This document shows positions 1-6,764 of a stretch of 38,910 nucleotides of DNA, in pieces. Position 1 is the first letter of the stretch; each line of letters begins with the position of its first letter. The notes below the pieces were generated by a model. The model did no database searches. It was given only the letters and a program-made list of their open reading frames with translations, and was not told the DNA's origin. The position numbers and the translations under genes are program-made. This DNA comes from an uncultured Clostridia bacterium. Its GTDB lineage: Bacteria; Bacillota; Clostridia; Christensenellales; UBA1242. Location: assembly GCA_944376785.1 (NCBI GenBank), contig CALWDV010000001.1:1-38910 (forward strand), given 5' to 3'.

Positions 1-1002
1 TATGGTTCCACTATACACTCTAAAGAATGTTAGTTTTCCAACAAATGGGTCACTCATAATTTTAAATGCTAAACCAGCAAATGGTTCTGTGTCACTGCTG
101 TGACGAGCAACTTCTTCGCCAGTTTTAGGATTAATTCCTTTAATGCTTTCAATGTCTGTTGGAGCTGGCATATAGTCAACAATGGCATCAAGTAATTTTT
201 GAACACCTTTATTTCCTAATGCTGTTCCGCAACATGTTGGGAAAATATTCATTTTAATTGTACCAATTCTGATACCTTTTTTAATATCTTCCACAGTTAA
301 TTCTTCACCAGAGAAGAATTTTTCAAGCAACGCATCATCTTGTTCAGCAGCAATTTCAATTAATTCATTTCTATATTTTGCTGCTTGTTCCTTGTATTCT
401 GCTGGAATATCTGTAACTTCCATATCAGTTCCAAGGTCATTTTTATAATAAATTGCTTTATTTTCAACTAGGTCAATTAAACCAACAAAAGTTTCTGCTG
501 ATCCAATAGGAATTTGAATTGGAACTGCGTTTGAACCTAATCTTGTTTTAATTTTTTCAACAACGTTAAAGAAGTTTGCATCAGGTCTGTCCATTTTGTT
601 AACAAATACCATTCTAGGAACTTTGTATTTGTCAGCTTGACGCCAAACTTTTTCACTTTGTGGTTGAACACCTTCACGTGCAGAGAAAACTGCAACTGAA
701 CCATCTAGAACTTTTAAGCTACGTTCAACTTCAATTGTGAAGTCAACGTGACCAGGAGTGTCGATGATGTTAATTTGATGTCCTTTCCAAAAACATGTTG
801 TTGCTGCACTGGTAATGGTAATACCACGTTCTTGTTCTTGAGCCATCCAGTCCATTGTTGCAGCGCCATCGTGCACTTCACCAATTTTATGGGTTTTTCC
901 AGAGAAGAACAAAATTCTTTCTGTTGTGGTGGTTTTACCAGCATCAATGTGAGCCATAATTCCCACGTTTCTATATTTTTCTATTGGAGTTTGTCTAGGC
1001 AT
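1..1002 (-). CDS. fusA: Elongation factor G, N-terminal 334 residues (3' end outside window)
   Basis: EF-G is the GTPase that drives ribosomal translocation and, with ribosome recycling factor, subunit splitting. I translated the frame by hand from ATG at 1002: it stays open to base 1, so 334 codons are present and the rest lies beyond the window. The G domain is clear: P-loop AHIDAGKT (residues 17-24), the RGITI switch I segment (59-63), DTPGH (81-85) and NKMD (135-138). The visible end, KLTFFRVYSGTI, is the start of domain II. An AGGAG Shine-Dalgarno lies 9 nt before the ATG, in the 18-nt gap after rpsG. It is third in the rpsL-rpsG-fusA str operon and shares the rpsL promoter. Identification is secure; being in the str operon favours the canonical EF-G over a paralogue. 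Confidence 0.97.
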   Translation of the reverse strand, partial: MPRQTPIEKYRNVGIMAHIDAGKTTTTERILFFSGKTHKIGEVHDGAATMDWMAQEQERGITITSAATTCFWKGHQINIIDTPGHVDFTIEVERSLKVLDGSVAVFSAREGVQPQSEKVWRQADKYKVPRMVFVNKMDRPDANFFNVVEKIKTRLGSNAVPIQIPIGSAETFVGLIDLVENKAIYYKNDLGTDMEVTDIPAEYKEQAAKYRNELIEIAAEQDDALLEKFFSGEELTVEDIKKGIRIGTIKMNIFPTCCGTALGNKGVQKLLDAIVDYMPAPTDIESIKGINPKTGEEVARHSSDTEPFAGLAFKIMSDPFVGKLTFFRVYSGTI

Positions 1003-1020
1003 AAATTTATCTCCTTAATC

Positions 1021-1491
1021 TTACCAACGATAATGTGCAAAAGCTTTGTTACTTTCAGCCATTCTATGCACGTCATCTTTTTTCTTATATGCCCCACCTG
1101 CATTATTATAGGCATCCATAATTTCTGCGGCAAGTTTTTCAATCATTGTTCTTTCATTTCTTTTTCTTGCATAAGTTACTAACCAACGAATTGCAAGAGT
1201 TTGTCTACGTTCTGGGCTAACTTCAATTGGAACTTGATAGTTTGAACCACCAACTCTTCTTGCCTTAGTTTCCAAAACAGGTTTTAAATTTTCTAATGCT
1301 TGCATAAAATATTCATTTGGTTCTGCTCCCGTTTTTTCTTTAATAATATCGAAAGCTCCATAAACAACATTTTGTGCAACTGATTTTTTACCATCATACA
1401 TAACTTGGTTAACAAGTTTTGTTATAACAACGTTATTATAACGAGGATCTGGTAAAACATCTCTTTTAGGTGCACCGCCTCTTCTTGGCAT
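1021..1491 (-). CDS. rpsG: 30S ribosomal protein S7 (uS7)
   Basis: This 156-residue protein is the normal bacterial S7 length. S7 nucleates assembly of the 30S head by binding the 3' domain of 16S rRNA and sits near the E site. Hallmarks are the start MPRRGGAPKRDVLPDP, the central GGSNYQVPIEV segment and the basic RWLVTYARKR stretch, ending in MAESNKAFAHYRW. An AAGGAGG Shine-Dalgarno lies 8 nt before the ATG, which fixes the start. It follows rpsL by 42 nt and precedes fusA by 18 nt in the str operon. In E. coli S7 is the translational repressor of str; whether that holds here cannot be seen, but the long structured rpsL leader is a candidate site for feedback. Confidence 0.98.
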   Translation of the reverse strand: MPRRGGAPKRDVLPDPRYNNVVITKLVNQVMYDGKKSVAQNVVYGAFDIIKEKTGAEPNEYFMQALENLKPVLETKARRVGGSNYQVPIEVSPERRQTLAIRWLVTYARKRNERTMIEKLAAEIMDAYNNAGGAYKKKDDVHRMAESNKAFAHYRW

Positions 1492-1533
1492 GGAAATGTC
1501 CTCCTTGAATTATTTGATTATTTAATTTAATTA

Positions 1534-1905
1534 TTATTTAGCTTTTTTTGCGCCATATTTACTACGTGCTTGTTTACGTTTTGCAACGCCAGAAGCATCA
1601 AGAGTTCCACGGATAACGTGATAACGTACACCAGGAAGGTCTCTAACTCTTCCACCACGAATTAAAACTACGCTGTGTTCTTGCAAGTTGTGTCCTTCAC
1701 CAGGAATGTAAACTGTTCCTTCTTGACCATTACTTAATTTAACTCTGCAAATTTTACGAAGAGCTGAGTTAGGTTTTTTAGGAGTAGTGGTTGTTACAGA
1801 AAGACAAACACCACGTTTTTGTGGGTTTTGGTCTAATGCTGGAACTTTTGATTTAACAGTTTGACTTTTTCTACCTTGCTTTACTAACTGATTAATAGTA
1901 GGCAT
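1534..1905 (-). CDS. rpsL: 30S ribosomal protein S12 (uS12), with Arg at position 88
   Basis: S12 lies at the decoding centre and governs accuracy of tRNA selection. The 123-residue product carries TTTTPKKPNSALRK, PGEGHNLQEHS and GGRVRDLPGVRYH. It aligns without gaps to E. coli S12 and lacks the N-terminal insert of Bacillus-type S12, which argues for a Clostridia-like host. Lys43 is normal. Position 88 is Arg (codon AGA, bases 1642-1644) where almost all S12 have Lys; K88R is a well-known streptomycin-resistance change. A perfect AAGGAGG Shine-Dalgarno precedes the ATG. It is the first gene of the str operon, behind a 258-nt structured leader. Usually an L7Ae-like gene or rpoC lies directly upstream in Bacillota; here two unrelated small units intervene. 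Confidence 0.98.
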   Translation of the reverse strand: MPTINQLVKQGRKSQTVKSKVPALDQNPQKRGVCLSVTTTTPKKPNSALRKICRVKLSNGQEGTVYIPGEGHNLQEHSVVLIRGGRVRDLPGVRYHVIRGTLDASGVAKRKQARSKYGAKKAK

Positions 1906-2163
1906 TACTTTTCCTCCTTCAAAAGAAGTAATAACTTTTTTAGGTAATTGCTTTCAACCCAAAGCATACCTAATAACAGGATTTCGCCTAGCACTTTATT
2001 ACTATTGATAGATACTTCAAAAGCAATAATAAGTATATTATACGGCGAATTTCAAAACTATATTTTTCACACCATCAACATAGTTTTGACGCTTAAAAAA
2101 TTGTTTATTCAACCAAATTTTTGCGTTAAAAAAAGAACACTTTTTTAAGCATACTATAATACG
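1906..2163 (-). ncRNA. Candidate structured 5' leader RNA of the str operon
   Basis: From the predicted start near 2163 to the rpsL ATG there are 258 nt without a credible ORF. Four helices follow one another on the minus-strand RNA. (A) 2141-2150 pairs with 2091-2100 (10 bp). (B) 2080-2089 pairs with 2052-2061 (10 bp). (C) Outer 2044-2049/1983-1988 (6 bp) plus inner 2024-2032/1999-2007 (9 bp, one G-U). (D) 1961-1973 pairs with 1940-1954 (13 bp with a 2-nt bulge, 6-nt loop). The arm 2140-2148 can alternatively pair with 2126-2135, so two folds compete. The G-U in C pairs only on the minus strand, fitting an RNA of the rpsL transcript. No U-tract follows, so control, if any, is more likely translational. 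Function is inferred. Confidence 0.5.
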
Positions 2164-2169
2164 CTAATT

Positions 2170-2198
2170 ATATTAACATTAATGAATGTAAAAGTCAA
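2170..2198 (-). promoter_or_regulatory. Predicted sigma-A promoter of the str operon
   Basis: On the minus strand, -35 TTGACT (2193-2198), a 17-nt spacer and -10 TAATAT (2170-2175). It sits just downstream of the terminator of the HicB-like gene, so rpsL-rpsG-fusA appears to be transcribed independently of rpoBC. Confidence 0.65.
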
Positions 2199-2210
2199 CA
2201 AAATTGCAAT

Positions 2211-2248
2211 AAAAAAAGTGCCTAATTTTTTATTAACTTTGGCACTTT
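2211..2248 (-). terminator. Intrinsic terminator of the HicB-like gene
   Basis: The minus-strand RNA forms AAAGTGCC (2241-2248) with GGCACTTT (2215-2222), 8 bp with an 18-nt loop, running into a U-tract at 2211-2217. It begins 7 nt after the stop codon. Confidence 0.8.
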
Positions 2249-2255
2249 ATAATTA

Positions 2256-2534
2256 TTAAATTGCTTTGTTTTTATCGTTTAATTTACTTTCAACTAAAAC
2301 AACCAAATTTTTTGGATACATATCAATCATTTGTTCAAAAGGTGTTGGTTCTGGAATTTCCACACCATAACTAAATGCACATTCCAAATATTTATCTAAA
2401 TATGATTGTGCAGTGTTAACTGCATCTTCAACAGTTTTTCCTTCTGCAAAAACTTCTATGTCAAACATAGCGATTGTGTATTGTTGTTCTGTGTCATCAT
2501 AAAATAAAACAGCAGGAAATACAAATTTTTTCAT
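2256..2534 (-). CDS. HicB-like antitoxin-family protein, no HicA partner in view
   Basis: The 92-residue product starts MKKFVFPAVLFYDD and matches the HicB pattern: an N-terminal YPAVF-like strand, a hydrophobic strand, EGKTVEDAVNTAQ in place of the family's EGDTLEEALENAKEAL helix, and IPEP. The family's usual PDLPGC core reads FDIEVF here, and no C-terminal DNA-binding domain is evident. HicB proteins normally neutralise the HicA mRNA interferase and repress their operon. No hicA lies in the window, so this may be an orphan with another role. I chose ATG 2534 over the upstream ATG at 2585: a GGAGAG site (2538-2543) directly precedes it, and the longer form would start within the promoter. 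It is a single-gene unit with promoter 2572-2600 and terminator 2211-2248. Confidence 0.7.
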   Translation of the reverse strand: MKKFVFPAVLFYDDTEQQYTIAMFDIEVFAEGKTVEDAVNTAQSYLDKYLECAFSYGVEIPEPTPFEQMIDMYPKNLVVLVESKLNDKNKAI

Positions 2535-2571
2535 ATGCTCTCCGTTACAAATTAAACTTACTACTAAAATT

Positions 2572-2600
2572 ATTTTAACACACACATTAATTTTTGTAAA
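2572..2600 (-). promoter_or_regulatory. Predicted extended -10 promoter of the HicB-like gene, with dyad over the -35
   Basis: Minus-strand TTTACA (2595-2600), 17-nt spacer, TGT then TAAAAT (2572-2577), an extended -10 arrangement. A 7-bp inverted repeat with a 5-nt centre (2598-2604/2610-2616) overlaps the -35 edge. It could be an operator, but such AT-only dyads arise easily by chance. Confidence 0.55.
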
Positions 2601-2688
2601 ATAATTGTGTTATTTTTTTTCACAACAATTTAGTTTGAAAAAACAATGTTTTTACATAGTTTTTTAAAAAAAATAATAGAATAAAACA

Positions 2689-2714
2689 AAAAAAGAACCT
2701 TGTGGTTCTTTTTT
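2689..2714 (-). terminator. Intrinsic terminator of the 82-residue protein gene
   Basis: An 11-bp perfect stem (2689-2699/2704-2714) with a 4-nt loop: AAAGAACC, ACAA, GGTTCTTT on the minus strand, followed by more U. It lies 18 nt after the stop codon. The symmetric A/T flanks could also end plus-strand transcription. Confidence 0.85.
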
Positions 2715-2732
2715 GTTAATAATTAATATTAA

Positions 2733-2981
2733 TTAAAATTGTTTACCGTCACCATCTTTACCCATTTCTGGTTCATGGTTTTTGTTGAAATTTTTAGAAA
2801 ATTCCTTTACTCTTGCTATAAAATCTGCAGACAAACTGCTATATTTTTCAGCACCAACTTGACGAACGCCAACAACTTTGCCTTCTTCATTCATAACTGG
2901 TTCGAAACTAACATTAACTTTTGATGTTGAATTTTGTTGGTTTAATTTATTGTTTTTAAATTCATCAACTAAATTTGTCAT
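2733..2981 (-). CDS. Hypothetical 82-residue hydrophilic protein
   Basis: I do not recognise this protein. It is 82 residues, charged, without a signal peptide or membrane segment. It has an Asn/Gln/Ser-rich start (residues 9-20), a possible two-strand segment around NVSFEPVMNEEGKVVGVRQV, a short helix-like stretch (SADFIARVKEFSKNF) and a charged tail. A predicted cytosolic location is inference. The start is supported by an AAGGA site before ATG 2981. It has a perfect consensus promoter (3054-3082) and a strong terminator, so it is an independent and probably highly expressed unit between rpoC and rpsL. The position often holds an L7Ae-family ribosomal protein in Bacillota, but length and sequence do not match that family. 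Confidence 0.75.
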   Translation of the reverse strand: MTNLVDEFKNNKLNQQNSTSKVNVSFEPVMNEEGKVVGVRQVGAEKYSSLSADFIARVKEFSKNFNKNHEPEMGKDGDGKQF

Positions 2982-3053
2982 AGTGTTACCATCCTTGTTT
3001 AAAAAGTAATATATTTAAATTTATAACTCTATTTCCTTTTTCATTACGACTAA

Positions 3054-3082
3054 ATTATAACAATAAAACTAAAATTTGTCAA
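3054..3082 (-). promoter_or_regulatory. Perfect consensus sigma-A promoter of the 82-residue protein gene
   Basis: Minus-strand -35 TTGACA (3077-3082), exactly 17 nt, -10 TATAAT (3054-3059): a full match to the housekeeping consensus. The predicted start near 3047 gives a 66-nt leader. Confidence 0.85.
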
Positions 3083-3120
3083 TACCCTTTTTTTAAAAAA
3101 GTTATTGTATTTTAATTAAA

Positions 3121-3148
3121 AAAAATTCCCTATATTTAGGGAATTTTT
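3121..3148 (-). terminator. Intrinsic terminator of rpoBC
   Basis: A 12-bp perfect stem (3121-3132/3137-3148) with a 4-nt loop, containing CCCTA/TAGGG, directly after the rpoC stop and running into a U-rich tract on the minus strand. Confidence 0.88.
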
Positions 3149-3149
3149 A

Positions 3150-6100
3150 TTATTCAGCAATTTCGTTTTCATCAAAGAATTTTGCAACGCTTTCATCAAC
3201 TGAATTACTTTCGGTTTTAACTTCATTTGGATCAATTGGTTCAACATTTTTAAATGCTTTAAAACCTGTTCCAGCAGGAATTGGTTTACCAATCATTAGG
3301 TTTTCTTTTAATCCTTTTAATCTGTCAACCTTACCTTTAATTGAAGCATCGGTTAAAACTTTTGAAGTTTCTTGGAAGGAAGCAGCACTTAGGAAGCTTT
3401 CACAACTTAATGCAGCTTTTGTAATTCCTTGAACTAAACGTTTTGCAGTTGCTGGAACTCCACCTTCTGCTAAAACTCTGTCGTTTTCTTCTTCATATTT
3501 AAACACATCAACAATGTCACCTGCAAGTAAGTTAGTATCACCAACTTCTTCAATTTTAACATTTCTTAACATTTGACGAATGATAATTTCAACGTGTTTA
3601 GTGTTAATTTTAACACCTTGTGAAGAATATGTTGCCAAAATTTCTGACAAAATATATTCTTGAACGTCTCTAACACCACGAGTACGCAAGAAATCCTTAG
3701 GATAAATTGAACCTTCTGTTAAAACAGTTCCGGCTTCAACATAGTCACCATTTTTAACTTTTAGCACAACACCAAATGGAATAATGTAATGTCCATCGCC
3801 TTCTGGGTTTTTAACAAACACTTCAAAGTATTTACCACCATCTTTTCCGGCAGATTGAACTTCTTTAACAACAACTTTACCAGCAACTTCGGCAACTGTT
3901 GCAACACCCTTTGGTTTTCTAGCTTCAAACAATTCTGCAACACGTGGCAAACCTTGTGTGATATCGGCAGCGTTTGCAACACCACCAGTGTGGAATGTTC
4001 TCATGGTTAACTGAGTTCCTGGTTCACCAATTGATTGTGCTGCAATAATACCAACAGCTTCACCAATAGGAATAATTTCATTGTTGCTCATGTTTTTACC
4101 ATAACATTTTGCACAAACACCATGTTTTGAACGGCAAGTTAAAACAGTTCTAATTGTAACACTTGTTATTCCACAAGCTTCAATTTCATCGGCTTGTGCA
4201 TTTGAAATCATTGTGTTTGCAGGAACAATAACCTTTTTAGTTTTTGGATTAATAACATCGGAAACAGCAAATCTACCAACAATACGTTGTTTTAAACTGC
4301 AAACTGGTGTTCCGTCTTTTGTTATTGCAGAAACTTCAAGTCCTTTTACTTTTTCATTGTTCGATGCAAAACAGTCATCTTCTGTTACAACAACATCTTG
4401 TGCAACGTCAACTAAACGACGAGTTAAATATCCAGAGTCGGCAGTTTTTAAAACTTTATCGGCCAAACCTTTACGTCCACCACGGCTACTTAAGAAATAT
4501 TCAATAGGAGTTAAACCAACACGGAAGTTAGATTTAACAGGAATATCAACTTTACGACCAGATGTGTTTGCCATAATTCCACGCATACCACAAAGTTGTA
4601 AAATTTGTCCTGCGTTACCACGGGCACCAGAGTTTGCCATCATTCTAACAGGGTTTTGAACATCCATTTTGTTTAAAACAATGCCTTCAAGTTGTTTTGT
4701 TGCATCTTTCCAAAGTTTAATGTTCTTTTCAAGTTTTTCATCTTCGGTAATAAATCCACGTTTAAAGAATTTATTGTTTTCTGCAACTTTTTCTTCAACA
4801 TTTGCAACAATTTCGTTCTTTTCAGCAGGAATTTCCATGTCAAATACGTTAATTGTGATTGCACCCAATGTTGAATATTTATAACCAATGCTTTTAACGT
4901 TATCAAGCATTTTAACTGTTTCTGTTGTTCCTAAATTGTCAAAACATTTTTGAATGATTTGATCCAACCCTTTTTTACCAACAACAAAATCAATTTCATA
5001 GTTGTTAACATTTTCTTTAACACTTCTATCAACAAAACCAATGTTTTGAGGAATTCCACGGTTGAATATAATTTTACCAACAGTTGTTTTAACACGTGAT
5101 GTGTAAGGTTTTCCTTCAAATTCATTTGTTCTTCTAACATAAATTGAAGCTTGAATATCAACAACTCCTGTTTGATATGCCATTATTGCTTCATCTTCGC
5201 AAGTGAAAGTTTTATTTTCACCCTTTGCACCAGGTTTATCAATGGTTAAGTAATAAGAACCTAAAACCATATCTTGTGTTGGAGTTAAAATTGGGTCACC
5301 TGTTGCAGGTTTTAAAACGTTATTTGAACTTAACATTAATAATCTTGCTTCTGCAATTGCTTCTGGACTTAGTGGAACGTGAACAGACATTTGGTCACCG
5401 TCGAAGTCCGCATTAAATCCACCACAAACAAGTGGGTGTAAACGAATTGCTCTACCTTCAATTAACACAGGTTCAAACGCTTGAATTGATAATCTGTGAA
5501 GTGAAGGAGCACGGTTTAGCATAACTGGATGATCTTTAATAACTTCTTCCAAAATATCCCAAACCACAGGTTTTTGTTTTTCAATTAAACGTTTTGCAGA
5601 TTTAAAGTTTAAAGATAAGTTTCTATCAACAAGTTTATGCATAATGAAAGGTTTGAATAATTCAAGTGCCATTTCTTTTGGTAAACCACATTGATAAATT
5701 TTTAGTTCTGGTCCAACAACGATAACTGAACGACCTGAATAGTCAACACGTTTTCCAAGCAAGTTTTGTCTGAAACGACCTTGTTTTCCTTTCAAGCTTT
5801 GAGTTAAAGATTTTAGTTCACGTTGTTTTGGTCCTTGAACTGCCTTTCCACTTTTACCATTTTCAATTAAAGCATCAACAGCTTCTTGAAGCATACGTTT
5901 TTCGTTACGAATAATAACCTCAGGAGCACCAATGCTCATAAACTTTTTCAAACGGTTATTTCTGTTAATAATTCTACGATATAAATCATTAATGTCACTT
6001 GTTGCAAATCTGCCACCATCTAATTGAATCATAGGTCTTAAATCTGGTGGAATAACTGGCAACACTTCTAGCACCAACCATTCTGGGCGATTACCACTTT

Positions 6101-6755
6101 TTAAAAGTGAATCAATAATTTCTAAACGTTTGTTAATTTTTAGTTTCTTTTGACCTTTTGCAGTTGCACTTGCCTTGGTTAATTCTTTGTGTTCTTTTTC
6201 CAAGTCAATTTCTGCAAGTAATTCTCTAATTGCTTCACCACCCATTCCAACTTTGCAACAATCATATCCAAATTGTTCACATGCTTCACGATATTCAATA
6301 TCGTTAATTAATTGGAATTTTGTGAAACTTGTTTTACCTGGGTCAATAACAATGTATGACACATAGTAAACAACTTTTTCTAGTTGTTTTGTGTTTAAGT
6401 TTAAAAGTGTTCCAATTCTTGATGGAATACTTCTCATGTACCAAATATGTGCAACAGGAGTTGCAAGTTGAATGTGTCCCATTCTTTCACGACGAACACT
6501 GCTTTTTGTAACTTCAACTCCACATTTATCACATATTACGCCTTTATGACGAATTCTTTTATATTTACCGCAATGACATTCCCAATTTTTCTTAGGTCCG
6601 AAAATACGTTCACATAAAAGTCCACCCATTTCAGGCTTATGAGTACGATAATTTATTGTTTCTGATTTTGTTACTTCACCATAACTCCATTCACGGATTT
6701 TTTCTGGTGAAGCAACGCCAATTTTCATTGAGGCTAAATTGTTTAATTCAAACAT
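3150..6755 (-). CDS. rpoC: DNA-directed RNA polymerase subunit beta'
   Basis: The 1201-residue beta' subunit forms the active-site half of core RNA polymerase with beta. The catalytic NADFDGD loop is intact, with Mg-binding Asp450, Asp452 and Asp454. The N-terminal zinc ribbon has Cys60, Cys62, Cys75 and Cys78; the second zinc site has Cys795, Cys874, Cys881 and Cys884. The bridge-helix and trigger-loop region is represented by GEAVGIIAAQSIGEPGTQLTMRTFHTGG. Length is usual for Bacillota beta', without the large inserts of some Gram-negatives. The AGGAG site overlaps the rpoB stop, only 9 nt from the rpoC ATG, so translation is probably coupled. The C-terminus ends in an acidic stretch. Confidence 0.99.
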   Translation of the reverse strand: MFELNNLASMKIGVASPEKIREWSYGEVTKSETINYRTHKPEMGGLLCERIFGPKKNWECHCGKYKRIRHKGVICDKCGVEVTKSSVRRERMGHIQLATPVAHIWYMRSIPSRIGTLLNLNTKQLEKVVYYVSYIVIDPGKTSFTKFQLINDIEYREACEQFGYDCCKVGMGGEAIRELLAEIDLEKEHKELTKASATAKGQKKLKINKRLEIIDSLLKSGNRPEWLVLEVLPVIPPDLRPMIQLDGGRFATSDINDLYRRIINRNNRLKKFMSIGAPEVIIRNEKRMLQEAVDALIENGKSGKAVQGPKQRELKSLTQSLKGKQGRFRQNLLGKRVDYSGRSVIVVGPELKIYQCGLPKEMALELFKPFIMHKLVDRNLSLNFKSAKRLIEKQKPVVWDILEEVIKDHPVMLNRAPSLHRLSIQAFEPVLIEGRAIRLHPLVCGGFNADFDGDQMSVHVPLSPEAIAEARLLMLSSNNVLKPATGDPILTPTQDMVLGSYYLTIDKPGAKGENKTFTCEDEAIMAYQTGVVDIQASIYVRRTNEFEGKPYTSRVKTTVGKIIFNRGIPQNIGFVDRSVKENVNNYEIDFVVGKKGLDQIIQKCFDNLGTTETVKMLDNVKSIGYKYSTLGAITINVFDMEIPAEKNEIVANVEEKVAENNKFFKRGFITEDEKLEKNIKLWKDATKQLEGIVLNKMDVQNPVRMMANSGARGNAGQILQLCGMRGIMANTSGRKVDIPVKSNFRVGLTPIEYFLSSRGGRKGLADKVLKTADSGYLTRRLVDVAQDVVVTEDDCFASNNEKVKGLEVSAITKDGTPVCSLKQRIVGRFAVSDVINPKTKKVIVPANTMISNAQADEIEACGITSVTIRTVLTCRSKHGVCAKCYGKNMSNNEIIPIGEAVGIIAAQSIGEPGTQLTMRTFHTGGVANAADITQGLPRVAELFEARKPKGVATVAEVAGKVVVKEVQSAGKDGGKYFEVFVKNPEGDGHYIIPFGVVLKVKNGDYVEAGTVLTEGSIYPKDFLRTRGVRDVQEYILSEILATYSSQGVKINTKHVEIIIRQMLRNVKIEEVGDTNLLAGDIVDVFKYEEENDRVLAEGGVPATAKRLVQGITKAALSCESFLSAASFQETSKVLTDASIKGKVDRLKGLKENLMIGKPIPAGTGFKAFKNVEPIDPNEVKTESNSVDESVAKFFDENEIAE

Positions 6756-6764
6756 ATTTTACTC

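Noticed and set aside
1948..2148. 66-codon plus-strand frame upstream of rpsL
   Set aside because: No ribosome binding site, low-complexity composition, and it lies over the hairpin-rich leader.
2535..2585. Longer start (ATG 2585) for the HicB-like protein
   Set aside because: It would place the start inside the -10 region, and the HicB-type fold begins at Met18, which has its own GGAGAG site.
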